A stretch of DNA of 37,366 nt, from the NCBI GenBank assembly GCA_019456195.1, contig VRUK01000052.1, forward strand, positions 1 through 37,366, in the 5' to 3' direction. This stretch comes from Planctomycetota bacterium (GTDB lineage Bacteria; Planctomycetota; Phycisphaerae; Sedimentisphaerales; Anaerobacaceae). The position numbers and the translations under genes are program-made. Numbering within the stretch: the first letter of the stretch is position 1; each line of letters begins with the position of its first letter. This document shows, in pieces, positions 9,109-16,013 of this stretch. The notes below the pieces were generated by a model, which had not been told where the DNA came from, searched no databases, and saw only the letters and a list, made by a program, of their open reading frames with translations.

Positions 9109-9187
9109 TTAAGTTTGGGGTAATATATTAGATTCTTTTAATCGCTGCAATATATTTTTGCCGTTTAGCCGCGTTTCTTTGCGGTAT

Positions 9188-10489
9188 TTATTTTTTTTCC
9201 GAAAGGTCAGCACATACCAGCTCTTCGTCATTCCTGATATATATGTGCTTGTTCGCAAAGGCCGGATGCGACCAGCAGACTCCTTTTCCTCCGCGTTTAA
9301 GCTGTCCTGTTGTGGGGGCGATTAGCTGTGTTCTGCTTATTTCATGGAATCCCTGCGGTGAGAGTTTGCTGATGATCAATTCGCCCCGTTCATTGAACAT
9401 CCATATCTTGTCTTCGTGTCTTACCAAGTGGATATTGGACCACCTGTCTTTGGGCACAGCATCAAGACTTTCCCAGATGCGGTCGCCGGTTTTTAAATCC
9501 AGGCAGCGGAGCTCACCGTAACTATCCACGCCGTAAATATAATCGCCCTGTAGAACGGGAGTCGATATGCAACAATGAAGACTGTCGGTAATTCTCTCGC
9601 TTTGGCCTCTGCGGCGCCATACTTTCTCCACTGACAGCTCGTTGGGATTGACTTTTAGGAGAAGCGAGCCGTCATAAAAGCCGCTGACAAAAAGATAGCC
9701 GTTTTCAAAGACGGGAGTGGCAATGTTGAGCACCATCTTGACCGGAGTAAACGGATGCTGCCAGTGAATCTTTCCTGTCATCGGGTCAAGCCCGGCGACA
9801 CTATCACCGGTCCAGCAAACCAGCACACGTTTGCCAGCTTGTTTGATTATAATAGGCGCTGAGTACGAGGCCTTATCATTCAGGGCACGCCATTTTTCTT
9901 TTCCGGTAACTTTATCGAAAGCAACCAGACAGGCATTATCTGATCCTCCGATTTGCAGTATGACAAGATTATTTTCTACCAAAGGAGAAGCGGCTATGGC
10001 CCAGATTGGCAGCTTGATTTTATATTCGGTGTATAAATCTTTACTCCAGAGGACGTTCCCTTTAGCCGCATCGAAACAGAACAGTTGCCCCATAGAGCCC
10101 AGTGAATAGGCCCGGCCATCATTTATAGTAACTGAAGCGCGTGGGCCATCCGGATAGCCTACTTTTTTGTAAATACTTTCGTAGCTATGAGACCATATTC
10201 CTTCGCCGGTCATTGCGTCAAAACAGTGGATTCGCTCGATCTTATCCGGTGAGGTCAAACGGTCGGTAATATATACCCGACCTTTGGCGACGGTAGGGCC
10301 GCTGTATCCGTTTGCTATTTTAACGCGCCAGAGGATTGGGAGTTGCTGGGTTTCAAATTTCTTGATGATACCTTTTTCCCGCCAGATGCCATCGCGATTC
10401 TCACCTCGCCATTGGGGCCAGTCGGCTGCGAAAACCTGAGTGTGAAGCAGCAGGGCGATTATGATTGTGAATATTGATTTTTTACTCAT
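9188..10489 (-). CDS. Exported PQQ-like beta-propeller repeat protein
   Basis: A 433-residue protein: signal peptide MSKKSIFTIIIALLLHTQVFA, then WPQWRGENRDG, a hallmark opening of planctomycete PQQ propellers. Repeated blade motifs of the type G-x-V-Y-x-x-D, A-x-x-G-x-x-x-W and D-x-x-T-G-x-x-x-W follow throughout (for example FDAMTGEGIWS, FDAAKGNVLWS, FDKVTGKEKWR, LDLKTGDRIWE). The fold occurs in BamB-like scaffolds and in quinoprotein dehydrogenases; no quinone-binding residues are evident, so a binding or scaffold role is more likely than an enzyme. The start at 10489 is chosen because GTGGAG at 10499-10504 lies 9 nt upstream and a good signal peptide begins there. The frame stays open to 10657 only because it runs through an 11-bp tandem repeat. 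Confidence 0.88.
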   Translation of the reverse strand: MSKKSIFTIIIALLLHTQVFAADWPQWRGENRDGIWREKGIIKKFETQQLPILWRVKIANGYSGPTVAKGRVYITDRLTSPDKIERIHCFDAMTGEGIWSHSYESIYKKVGYPDGPRASVTINDGRAYSLGSMGQLFCFDAAKGNVLWSKDLYTEYKIKLPIWAIAASPLVENNLVILQIGGSDNACLVAFDKVTGKEKWRALNDKASYSAPIIIKQAGKRVLVCWTGDSVAGLDPMTGKIHWQHPFTPVKMVLNIATPVFENGYLFVSGFYDGSLLLKVNPNELSVEKVWRRRGQSERITDSLHCCISTPVLQGDYIYGVDSYGELRCLDLKTGDRIWESLDAVPKDRWSNIHLVRHEDKIWMFNERGELIISKLSPQGFHEISRTQLIAPTTGQLKRGGKGVCWSHPAFANKHIYIRNDEELVCADLSEKK

Positions 10490-10498
10490 GACCATATA

Positions 10499-10504
10499 CT
10501 CCAC
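10499..10504 (-). promoter_or_regulatory. Ribosome binding site deciding the start of the PQQ protein
   Basis: GTGGAG on the minus strand, 9 nt before ATG 10489. It supports the shorter protein and argues against the 56-residue repeat-derived N-terminal extension. Confidence 0.6.
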
Positions 10505-10510
10505 TGATAA

Positions 10511-10617
10511 GAAAATTGGGTTTGAATTGGCTTTGTATTGGCTTTGTATTGGCTTTAATTGGGTTTGTATTGGGTTTGTTTTTGGCTTTATTGGGTTTGA
10601 ATTGGCTTTGTTTTTTC
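10511..10617. repeat. Imperfect 11-bp tandem repeat
   Basis: About nine units resembling attggctttgt or attgggtttgt follow one another on the plus strand, some shortened to 10 nt. On the minus strand every frame yields Asn-Pro-Ile/Lys-Ala-Asn-Ser style low-complexity peptide, which explains long but unconvincing open frames here. The neighbouring 10620-10807 stretch is also simple in composition (for example gatagttgatagtcgttagtgag split by short variants) and has no gene. I associate such repeats with Phycisphaerae genomes from memory. Confidence 0.75.
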
Positions 10618-10923
10618 TGAATAACCAATTGTCCCAATACTCGTATATATTTATCATAAAAGAGCTTACGTTGATTTTCGCCTACTTGACTTTGGGTTTG
10701 TTTTGCATAAAAGGGTATATTTGGAAATATGTTATAATTCGAAGATAGTTGATAGTCGTTAGTGAGTAGTCGTTGGTATTTATTCATTAGTATATGGTAT
10801 ATAGTCATAAGATTTCCTTAAAAGAGTGCCGACTATGACAATCTGGGACAAGTACCTGTGGCATAAATTTGGGATTAGGTAGTGATGGGCTGTTCCTCCG
10901 GTCTTATGGTTGATTATTGATGG

Positions 10924-11021
10924 TTTATTGTGATTCTACTCCAATTATTTTGTATTATAACATAAAAAGGGCTAAAAATCGAGTGAAAAGTAAAATAATG
11001 TCATAGACAACTCACTGTCTG
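10924..11021. repeat. 98-bp dispersed repeat, copy A
   Basis: Begins tttattgtgattctactcc and ends caactcactgtctg. Compared by eye with copy B at 11172-11269 it has the same length and about 12 mismatches. It contains no open frame of note. Function unknown. Confidence 0.85.
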
Positions 11022-11027
11022 ATGATT

Positions 11028-11059
11028 CGTATTGTGTATCGCGTGAAGCGTATTGCGTT
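11028..11059. repeat. 32-bp repeat shared with 13489-13520
   Basis: The stretch begins cgtattgtgtatcgcgtgaa and ends cgtattgcgtt; the copy at 13489-13520 differs at about two positions. In both places it sits within 0.6 kb of a REP-like sequence. Confidence 0.8.
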
Positions 11060-11171
11060 AAAATAAAGTGCCTAAGGTGAGCTAAAGTTTGATGCAAGAG
11101 AATGACCATCCACTTCACTCACTAAAGTTCACTCAGTGGCTGCCACCCGTCATCATGATTTATTCCTTTGA

Positions 11172-11269
11172 TTTATTGTGATTCTACTCCATTTATTTCG
11201 TATTATACCATAAAAAGGGCCAAAAATCGAGTTAAAACTCAAAAATACTCAGAGACAACTCACTGTCTG
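11172..11269. repeat. 98-bp dispersed repeat, copy B
   Basis: Same length and orientation as copy A at 10924-11021, about 88 percent identical by eye. The sequence just before it, catcatgatttattcctttg, recurs at about 12594-12613, so pieces of this element are scattered further. Confidence 0.85.
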
Positions 11270-11459
11270 TCGGCTGGTATTCTTGATGCCTGTTGTCAGT
11301 AGTTTGTGTTGCGGGAGGCAAGCATGAGGAACATACAGTATTACGGAAGTCCCGTGAGGGACGTAGTAAATAAAAATAGTACCGAACCGCAGGCAGCACA
11401 AAGTAGGTGGGGTGATTTAAACAGTAACATTAGGGATGATTCTATTCTATTTATGATTG

Positions 11460-11477
11460 GTGCGATTCATCGCAATC
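11460..11477. repeat. Single degenerate REP
   Basis: ggtgcgattcatcgcaatcc is a variant of the REP palindrome that forms the arrays at 14213 and 16014. It is preceded by gatgattctattctat, the same lead-in that precedes the REPs at 13462, 13591 and 14213. It lies about 20 nt past the end of the barrel-protein gene. Confidence 0.7.
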
Positions 11478-11496
11478 CAACCTTCCATTATTTATC

Positions 11497-12444
11497 TTAG
11501 AAGTGGTATATCAGGCCGCACGTAAATCCATTGTTCAAGTCCTGCGATTTAGAAAAGGGAAATACATAGCCAACACGCAGGTCCGCGTTTTCGGAGATAC
11601 TGTAAAGAAACCCAAATATACCTTCGGTCTCCACATGACCACTGTCTTCAGCGGCGATGTCAACTGTGGTATCAATTTCCAGAATAAAGCTCAGAAGGCC
11701 GGGCGGAAGGCCGTGAGCGTGGTCATCATGTTCGGCGCCGAGAGAATTAGTGTTTAATGAGTGGATCAGCGACGCACGGAAAAATAATTCATTCTCACTA
11801 CTCGATACTTCATGCTCGCTACCGAACTGCGCGCTGGCTGTCCACCAATTGTCAAGATCCAACCATGCAGAGAATGATGGGGCAATAGCAGTTTCGCCGC
11901 GACCAAGACCTTTCTCAGTATCACCAGTCGGTGACTCAATTTCCAGACTAAAAGCAAGTAAGGCCTTTTCGTATTCTGTAAGTAGAATACGCGGACCTAT
12001 CCCTATATCTCCAATTCCGTTGACTGTGCTACCTTGCTCAGGATCAACGTTCGCATATGGAACCTCGAAAATCAAAGCGAGTCTGCGTGTAAGAGTCCAC
12101 TCAAGCTCCATCTCTAATTCATGCTCGTTCTCGTCAGACCTTCTAAAATATTTATAGTCCACGAGCAGATCGCGATTTGTAAAGGCAGGTTCAATTCGAA
12201 ATGGATGAATGAGCGGTGTTCCCAGAGGGCTGAAGTGACTGTGCACAGGTTTATCCAGCCATCCCGCAGTCATATCCGAACCAAAAACATCTCTTGAATC
12301 AGAATGAGTCTCGCCCGCTATTGCCGGAGCGGGAAAAAGCCAAGGGATTAGTGCCAATAATATCGAAGAAAATAATGCCAACTTGACTAAACGCCCGACA
12401 GTAAATATGGCTTTGACGCTTCTTGTTGATCTTCTTGTATTCAA
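11497..12444 (-). CDS. Outer-membrane beta-barrel protein (MetA/phenol-degradation transporter-like)
   Basis: A 315-residue protein with a signal peptide ending near the Ala-rich PAPAIAGE (about residue 44). Alternating amphipathic strands follow (LEMELEWTLTRRLALIFEVPYANV, GDIGIGPRILLTEYEKALLAFSLEIESPTGD) and the protein ends with Tyr-His-Phe, the terminal aromatic typical of BAM-assembled barrels. The SPTGD..GLGRG stretch with even spacing of strands resembles PF13557 (MetA-pathway transporter). A His/Asp-rich loop, AEHDDHAHG, suggests possible metal contact. Substrate unknown. No operon partner: the flanking DNA is repeats. Confidence 0.75.
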   Translation of the reverse strand: MNTRRSTRSVKAIFTVGRLVKLALFSSILLALIPWLFPAPAIAGETHSDSRDVFGSDMTAGWLDKPVHSHFSPLGTPLIHPFRIEPAFTNRDLLVDYKYFRRSDENEHELEMELEWTLTRRLALIFEVPYANVDPEQGSTVNGIGDIGIGPRILLTEYEKALLAFSLEIESPTGDTEKGLGRGETAIAPSFSAWLDLDNWWTASAQFGSEHEVSSSENELFFRASLIHSLNTNSLGAEHDDHAHGLPPGLLSFILEIDTTVDIAAEDSGHVETEGIFGFLYSISENADLRVGYVFPFSKSQDLNNGFTCGLIYHF

Positions 12445-12709
12445 TTTATTTATTCCTCTTATAATTCCTACTACTGCAAAAGAAATAATTCGATTGTGAG
12501 CTTAAGAATATAAATAATTTATCATATGTTAAGACAATTGTCAATTTGGAAATGATTGGAGCCATTCATCGCATCGTATAAGGAATTTTGGGTTCATCAT
12601 GATTTATTCCTTTGATTTAATGGCTTTCTGGTTTATAGTCATATCAGTTGCGAGACGTTACAAAAGCACTACACTAACAGGAGATTACACAAAACAGTAA
12701 AAGTTATGT

Positions 12710-13030
12710 GTGAGCCCATTAATGTTGAAAACAAAAAGCAAAACCGTCAGAAGCGAAGAGTTTGACCAAGCACATGATGTAATATCTAAAGCACAACGAT
12801 TGTTCTTCTTAGGTTTTGGCTATCATCCTACGAATCTAAAAAGACTGAATCCGAGCATCTTGAGTAAACCAAATATGATAATGGGTACGGTTTGCGGATT
12901 GAGTCTTTCCCGTTTATTGAATATTGAACGTCAAGACATTTTTAACCTTAACCAACACAGTGGTAATCTTATTGATACAAAAATATATAATTTTCTCCAT
13001 GACTATGTATCTCTTACTTCACCTGAGTAA
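12710..13030 (+). pseudogene. Possible C-terminal remnant of a larger protein
   Basis: The open frame gives 106 residues from a GTG, with a stop codon three codons upstream and no ribosome binding site at a sensible distance. The segment EEFDQAHDVISKAQRLFFLG followed by FGYHPTN has the hydrophobic-strand/Gly pattern of a Rossmann-like fold and reminds me of the C-terminal part of SIR2-like proteins, with MGTVCGLSLS further on. No N-terminal part is seen upstream in any frame. It is therefore most likely a decayed fragment; a short genuine gene cannot be excluded. Confidence 0.35.
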
Positions 13031-13175
13031 TATTCACTTGCAAAAATAGCCAAGTAAAAAGCTCCGATATAGCTCAGGTCAGGCCCTTTTAATTTATTAT
13101 TGTGATTGGAAAAAGAAAATCAAAAGTCAAAGTGTAAAGACCAAAATTATGGTGCAAAAATTAAATATCTGGATT

Positions 13176-13189
13176 CCTGCTTCCGCAGG
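13176..13189. repeat. Short palindromic repeat (cctgcttccgcagg)
   Basis: A 5-bp stem palindrome inside ggattcctgcttccgcagga, a type of dispersed intergenic repeat whose translation gives Cys-Gly-Ser-Arg-Asn-Pro peptides in many genomes. Only one copy lies in this window. Confidence 0.55.
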
Positions 13190-13371
13190 AATGACAAATT
13201 AGGGCAAGCACACTCCGTAATTTAGTTTTGAGTTTTGAATGTTGAGTTTTGAGTTGGATTTGAAATTGCCGCAGTCGGCCTATGGCCTCCTTCGCAATGA
13301 CAAAAAATATTAGGGCAACCACGCGGGGTTGGCCATACATTGAACAGCACAACGATATTTATACGTATTTA

Positions 13372-13391
13372 GGGCGGTTCACGAACCGCCC
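13372..13391. repeat. 20-bp perfect palindrome
   Basis: GGGCGGTTC-AC-GAACCGCCC: a 9-bp perfect stem with a 2-nt centre, followed by cctac. It lacks a T-tract, so it is not an intrinsic terminator; it looks like a dispersed palindromic repeat. Confidence 0.65.
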
Positions 13392-13461
13392 CTACTATGA
13401 ATAAAGCCTTGGGGGGATTTCGTAAAGTAACAGGAGGGATGATTCTATCCTATTAACAATT

Positions 13462-13479
13462 GGTGCGATTCATCGCAGG
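13462..13479. repeat. Single degenerate REP
   Basis: ggtgcgattcatcgcagg, preceded by the same gatgattctatcctatt lead-in as the REP at 14213. Confidence 0.7.
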
Positions 13480-13488
13480 CTACCTGCT

Positions 13489-13520
13489 CGTATTGCGTAT
13501 CGCGTGAATCGTATTGCGTT
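13489..13520. repeat. 32-bp repeat shared with 11028-11059
   Basis: Nearly identical to the copy at 11028-11059; it lies between the degenerate REP at 13462 and the RAYT 5' relic. Confidence 0.8.
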
Positions 13521-13538
13521 GAATGAATAGCGTTTAGT

Positions 13539-13569
13539 CCGTACGAAACCATCGTCTTTAGTTCGGCAT
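13539..13569 (-). pseudogene. Relic of the 5' end of a RAYT transposase gene
   Basis: On the minus strand ATG at 13569 opens Met-Pro-Asn-stop-Arg-Arg-Trp-Phe-Arg-Thr, which lines up with Met-Pro-Asp-Tyr-Arg-Arg-Trp-Phe-Arg-Thr of the intact gene starting at 14191. After ten codons the similarity ends. The REP just upstream of this relic (13591-13608) mirrors the REP upstream of the intact gene (14213). Confidence 0.8.
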
Positions 13570-13590
13570 GATTCTATTCTATTCATTGTT

Positions 13591-13608
13591 GGTGCGATAC
13601 ATCGCACC
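13591..13608. repeat. Single perfect REP palindrome
   Basis: GGTGCGATACATCGCACC: 7-bp perfect stems GGTGCGA/TCGCACC around TACA. It lies between the end of the RAYT gene and the RAYT 5' relic. Confidence 0.85.
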
Positions 13609-13618
13609 CTACCTCTGT

Positions 13619-14191
13619 TCATTCTCCCACGAAATGAGAAATAGCCTCAAAATCAGGAGGTTTGCTACTGCCGCGGCATTGGCACAGCCAATCATGCCCA
13701 TAAACACCCTCCTTAGCCCAACGAAGAAAGCTCGAATGTTGCCATTGATGAGGACATTTTACATGTCCGTGTTTTACCGGATTGTAGTGTATGTAATCCA
13801 TATGCCTGGCAAAATCCTGCTGATCGGCAATCAGATGTTCCCAGAACCGTCTCTGCCAAACGCCTCGCTCTCCTCTTTTGATTCTCGATGGCGACACCGG
13901 CACATCCCGTCCGCCGCAGGCGAGCCATGATTTTGTGAACCTCCTTTTTATCATGCGCCATCGCACCGAGAAATCATCGTCATCGTCCGGCATCTTCCAT
14001 ATACAGTGACAATGTTCCGGCAGGAGCACAATACCCGGCATTTCGAACGGACGTAATGCCCGGACTTCAGTTATGGCCCGATGCAGAAATGAACGGGCAA
14101 GTTCATTGCAAAATATCTTCCGGCGGTTAAATGTTACGACGGTAAAGAAATATGTCCCGCCCGTACGAAACCATCGTCTATAGTCCGGCAT
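13619..14191 (-). CDS. REP-associated tyrosine transposase (RAYT, Y1_Tnp / IS200-like)
   Basis: A 190-residue single-strand transposase of the HUH-Y1 family. The metal-binding HUH motif is EHCHCIW (His-Cys-His) near residue 60, and the catalytic tyrosine lies in YIHYNPVKHG near residue 136, with FTVVTFNRR near the N-terminus as the first beta strand. The WQRRFWEHLI segment between them is characteristic of RAYTs. These enzymes act on REP palindromes and are thought to spread them. The gene is bracketed by REPs at 13591 and 14213, which supports the assignment. It looks intact. Its first ten codons are duplicated as a relic at 13539-13569. Confidence 0.92.
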   Translation of the reverse strand: MPDYRRWFRTGGTYFFTVVTFNRRKIFCNELARSFLHRAITEVRALRPFEMPGIVLLPEHCHCIWKMPDDDDDFSVRWRMIKRRFTKSWLACGGRDVPVSPSRIKRGERGVWQRRFWEHLIADQQDFARHMDYIHYNPVKHGHVKCPHQWQHSSFLRWAKEGVYGHDWLCQCRGSSKPPDFEAISHFVGE

Positions 14192-14212
14192 GATTCTATC
14201 CTATTAACAATT

Positions 14213-14417
14213 GGTGCGATACATCGCACCCTACCTCATTATTGGTGCGATACATCACACCCTACCTCATTATTGGTGCGATACATCACACCCTACCTCA
14301 TTATTGGTGCGATACATCGCACCCTACCTCATTATTGGTGCGATACATCGCACCCTACCTCATTATTGGTGCGATTCATCACACCCTACCTCATTATTGG
14401 TGCGATACATCGCACCC
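14213..14417. repeat. Left REP array, seven 31-bp units
   Basis: Units begin ggtgcgat at 14213, 14244, 14275, 14306, 14337, 14368 and 14399, exactly 31 bp apart. Each holds the 18-bp palindrome GGTGCGATACATCGCACC or its variant ending CACACC, joined by a ctacctcattatt linker. The palindrome versions run G, A, A, G, G, A, G (G for CGCACC, A for CACACC). The last unit stops at gcaccc, where the IS110 element begins. Confidence 0.95.
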
Positions 14418-14419
14418 CG

Positions 14420-14432
14420 ATATGGAACGACC
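14420..14432 (+). repeat. IS110 element left inverted repeat
   Basis: atatggaacgacc, perfect complement of 15997-16009. Confidence 0.85.
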
Positions 14433-14741
14433 TTTGTCAAATGTTATTATTTATTTTTGTGTCATTATATATTTTGGCGCTTAATAGCGTGGGCTGCTTC
14501 GACAATGAATCAGTCTGATATTCGTGGATTACCCTGAACAATCAGGGCAGAGCCGACATTGATATTCTTCGTCGCAAGCTTTGCGTTCTACGGTCATGAG
14601 TTCAGTCCGTCTGAAACGAACTTATCATATAGGGTGGCCGCAAGTAGCTCTGTTGTGCCCACACTATCAAGCATCATAATATCCTTAATTAAATCATAAA
14701 ATATCTTCGGTGGAGGGCTGATGAAAAAAAAGATTAAATCA
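14433..14741 (-). ncRNA. Candidate IS bridge-RNA region downstream of the transposase
   Basis: IS110-family recombinases use a structured bridge RNA from the element's non-coding end; in the IS1111 group it is reported downstream of the transposase gene. This 309-nt stretch is the longer non-coding end and can form hairpins, for example CCCTGA-ACAA-TCAGGG near 14532. The 147-nt upstream end also has hairpins (cataagc/gcttatg and ggtgg/ccacc), so the RNA could lie there instead. Exact ends are unknown. Confidence 0.3.
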
Positions 14742-15866
14742 TCACGCCGCATCCTTTGTATTTTTCCTTGCGTGGTATTGTGTAACTACAAACCAGATAA
14801 ATCCGGCAAGTTCTCTGGCTACCGCAATGTTTGCCTTACATGGCATTTTGCCTTTATTTATCAGATGCCGATGGCGTTTGCTTAATCTTCGTCCGGCTGC
14901 ATCGGCAATTTCTATAGCCCACCGCGGCTGCTCCTTTCTTCGCTTTTTGAGTGCTTTTGACGGGGCATACCTGTAGCGGTAATGCCAGGAAGTTTCGTTC
15001 AGCAGACGCCTGATACGTTTGTTACCCGCTTTTGTTATCGAGCCTTTTTTCTGTTTGTCACCACTGGAATTTTCCGAAGGCGTCAGGCCAAGATAGCTCA
15101 TCAAATGACGCGGTGACTCGAAGCGTCCAAACTCGAATATCTCAGTTAATATCGTGATGGCAGAAAGAGTATCAATGCCGTGGAAGCAGCGCAAGAGGCC
15201 GACAATTTCTTTATATTCCTGTGAGCCGGCCAGAAGCTCAACCTCTTTGTCCAAAGCTTCCAACCGCCCAATGCAATATACCATCTGGTTAAAATAGCTC
15301 TCGAAGACATTCGCGAGCTTAGGCTCTGTAAATTCGAGACTGCGCAGCCAGGTAATATGCCTTTGCGTCCAATGATTACCATTGCTGTAAATATAGCCGT
15401 GACGTGTGAGGAATTTGAGAAGCTGATGGCGGATTCTTTTTAGATTGTCCTTTGCGGTTTCACGAAGCCGGGTTAGTTCTCTGGCAGCTTCCTGATGTTC
15501 GTTGGGGGCATGTACCTCGGTGAGCAGCCCTGCTTTGAACATCATAAGTAATTTCCTGGCGTCTCTGCGGTCTGTCTTGACTCTCTCACCGGGCTTTCTT
15601 GGAACCAGAGACGGGGCAATGACATTGCATCGGCAATCGAACTGCTCGATCCGTCGCTTGAGAGTAAATCCGCATACGCCGGCTTCATAGCAGAATTCGA
15701 CTTTTCCCGGAGCGTGTTTTTTGATCTTACTTACCATTTTCTTGATATCCCGAACTTTATTGTTGATGGTAAACTCGACAATCTCCTCATGGCATGGGTA
15801 ATGCAGTGCGATTTTATGCTGTTTTTTGTGCGTGTCCATTGCTACATGTGTTATAGTATTTTCCAT
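14742..15866 (-). CDS. IS110-family transposase (DEDD recombinase)
   Basis: A 374-residue transposase with an N-terminal RuvC-like DEDD domain (DEDD_Tnp_IS110) and a C-terminal Transposase_20 domain. Visible acidic residues are Asp11 (AMDTHK), Glu61 (CYEAG), Asp99 and Asp102 (KTDRRDA). The C-terminal part has MSYLGLTPSENSSGDK, containing the serine region used for strand attachment, then GNKRIRRLL. Length and motifs look complete. The start has GAAAGGAG about 10 nt upstream. The gene is the only coding region of the 1.6-kb element that splits the REP array and should be functional on sequence grounds. Confidence 0.95.
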   Translation of the reverse strand: MENTITHVAMDTHKKQHKIALHYPCHEEIVEFTINNKVRDIKKMVSKIKKHAPGKVEFCYEAGVCGFTLKRRIEQFDCRCNVIAPSLVPRKPGERVKTDRRDARKLLMMFKAGLLTEVHAPNEHQEAARELTRLRETAKDNLKRIRHQLLKFLTRHGYIYSNGNHWTQRHITWLRSLEFTEPKLANVFESYFNQMVYCIGRLEALDKEVELLAGSQEYKEIVGLLRCFHGIDTLSAITILTEIFEFGRFESPRHLMSYLGLTPSENSSGDKQKKGSITKAGNKRIRRLLNETSWHYRYRYAPSKALKKRRKEQPRWAIEIADAAGRRLSKRHRHLINKGKMPCKANIAVARELAGFIWFVVTQYHARKNTKDAA

Positions 15867-15996
15867 GACGACCGGCTCCTTTCAATTGTATGCGGCTCTG
15901 TTACCGCAAGGTAGTAACCCGCGATTATCGGTGGCTACGTACCACCTGATCACATAAGCTTTATCGGCTTATGACGATCTTTACAATCGCAGGGCC

Positions 15997-16009
15997 GGTC
16001 GTTCCATAT
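15997..16009 (-). repeat. IS110 element right inverted repeat
   Basis: ggtcgttccatat, perfect complement of 14420-14432. Confidence 0.85.
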
Positions 16010-16013
16010 TTTC

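Larger units (their letters stand above)
10658..11496. other. Gene-free, repeat-bearing intergenic region
   Basis: No convincing gene is visible. The region contains the simple-sequence stretch near 10660-10807, two copies of a 98-bp element (10924-11021 and 11172-11269), a short repeat also found at 13489-13520, and a single degenerate REP at 11460. An open frame at 11306-11500 runs into the REP and has no ribosome binding site or family resemblance. No intrinsic terminator was seen. Confidence 0.6.
12445..13618. other. Gene-poor region packed with short repeats
   Basis: Apart from the doubtful remnant at 12710-13030, no gene is seen. The stretch holds a composite of miniature repeats: a palindrome at 13176-13189, a simple gttttgag-type run near 13218-13256, a cgcagtcggcctatggcctc unit near 13270, a 20-bp perfect palindrome at 13372-13391, a degenerate REP at 13462, the 32-bp repeat at 13489, the RAYT 5' relic at 13539 and a full REP at 13591. 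Confidence 0.6.
14192..14741. other. Non-coding stretch: REP array plus left end of the IS110 element
   Basis: From 14213 to 14417 the DNA is a seven-unit REP array; from 14418 it is the left end of an IS110-family element. Several open frames that run through the array are artefacts of a 31-bp unit whose length is not a multiple of three. Confidence 0.8.
14418..16013 (-). mobile_element. IS110/IS1111-family insertion sequence
   Basis: A 1596-bp element between the two REP arrays. Its ends carry 13-bp inverted repeats, atatggaacgacc at 14420-14432 and its complement at 15997-16009, with two outer bases on the left and four on the right. Removing 14418-16013 joins gcaccc to tacctc and restores a perfect REP unit, so the borders can be placed almost to the base. 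It holds one transposase gene on the minus strand, 324 nt of non-coding DNA downstream of it and 147 nt upstream. No long target duplication is seen, as usual for this family. Subterminal inverted repeats are typical of the IS1111 group. Confidence 0.88.

Noticed and set aside
10482..10808. 108-residue minus-strand frame in the 11-bp repeats
   Set aside because: Low-complexity Asn/Pro/Lys/Gln peptide from tandem repeats; overlaps the real signal peptide of the PQQ protein in another frame.
11306..11500. 64-residue plus-strand frame
   Set aside because: It has no ribosome binding site or family resemblance, and its end is formed by a degenerate REP.
12710..13030. Intact SIR2-like defence gene
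   Set aside because: Only a C-terminal-like fragment is present, with a stop codon just upstream and no N-terminal domain or effector partner.
13161..13352. 63-residue minus-strand frame
   Set aside because: The peptide is the translation of stacked miniature repeats (Cys-Gly-Ser-Arg-Asn-Pro type and Lys-Leu-Lys-Thr runs).
13372..13391. Intrinsic terminator at the 20-bp palindrome
   Set aside because: The stem is perfect but no T-run follows on either strand.
14213..14417. CRISPR array (regular 31-bp spacing of palindromic units)
   Set aside because: The sequence between palindromes is the same in every unit, so there are no unique spacers, and no cas genes are in the window. The palindrome and neighbouring RAYT point to REPs.
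14211..14537. Open frames in all three frames through the REP array
   Set aside because: A 31-bp unit without stop codons keeps every frame open and gives cyclic peptides; no ribosome binding site is present.
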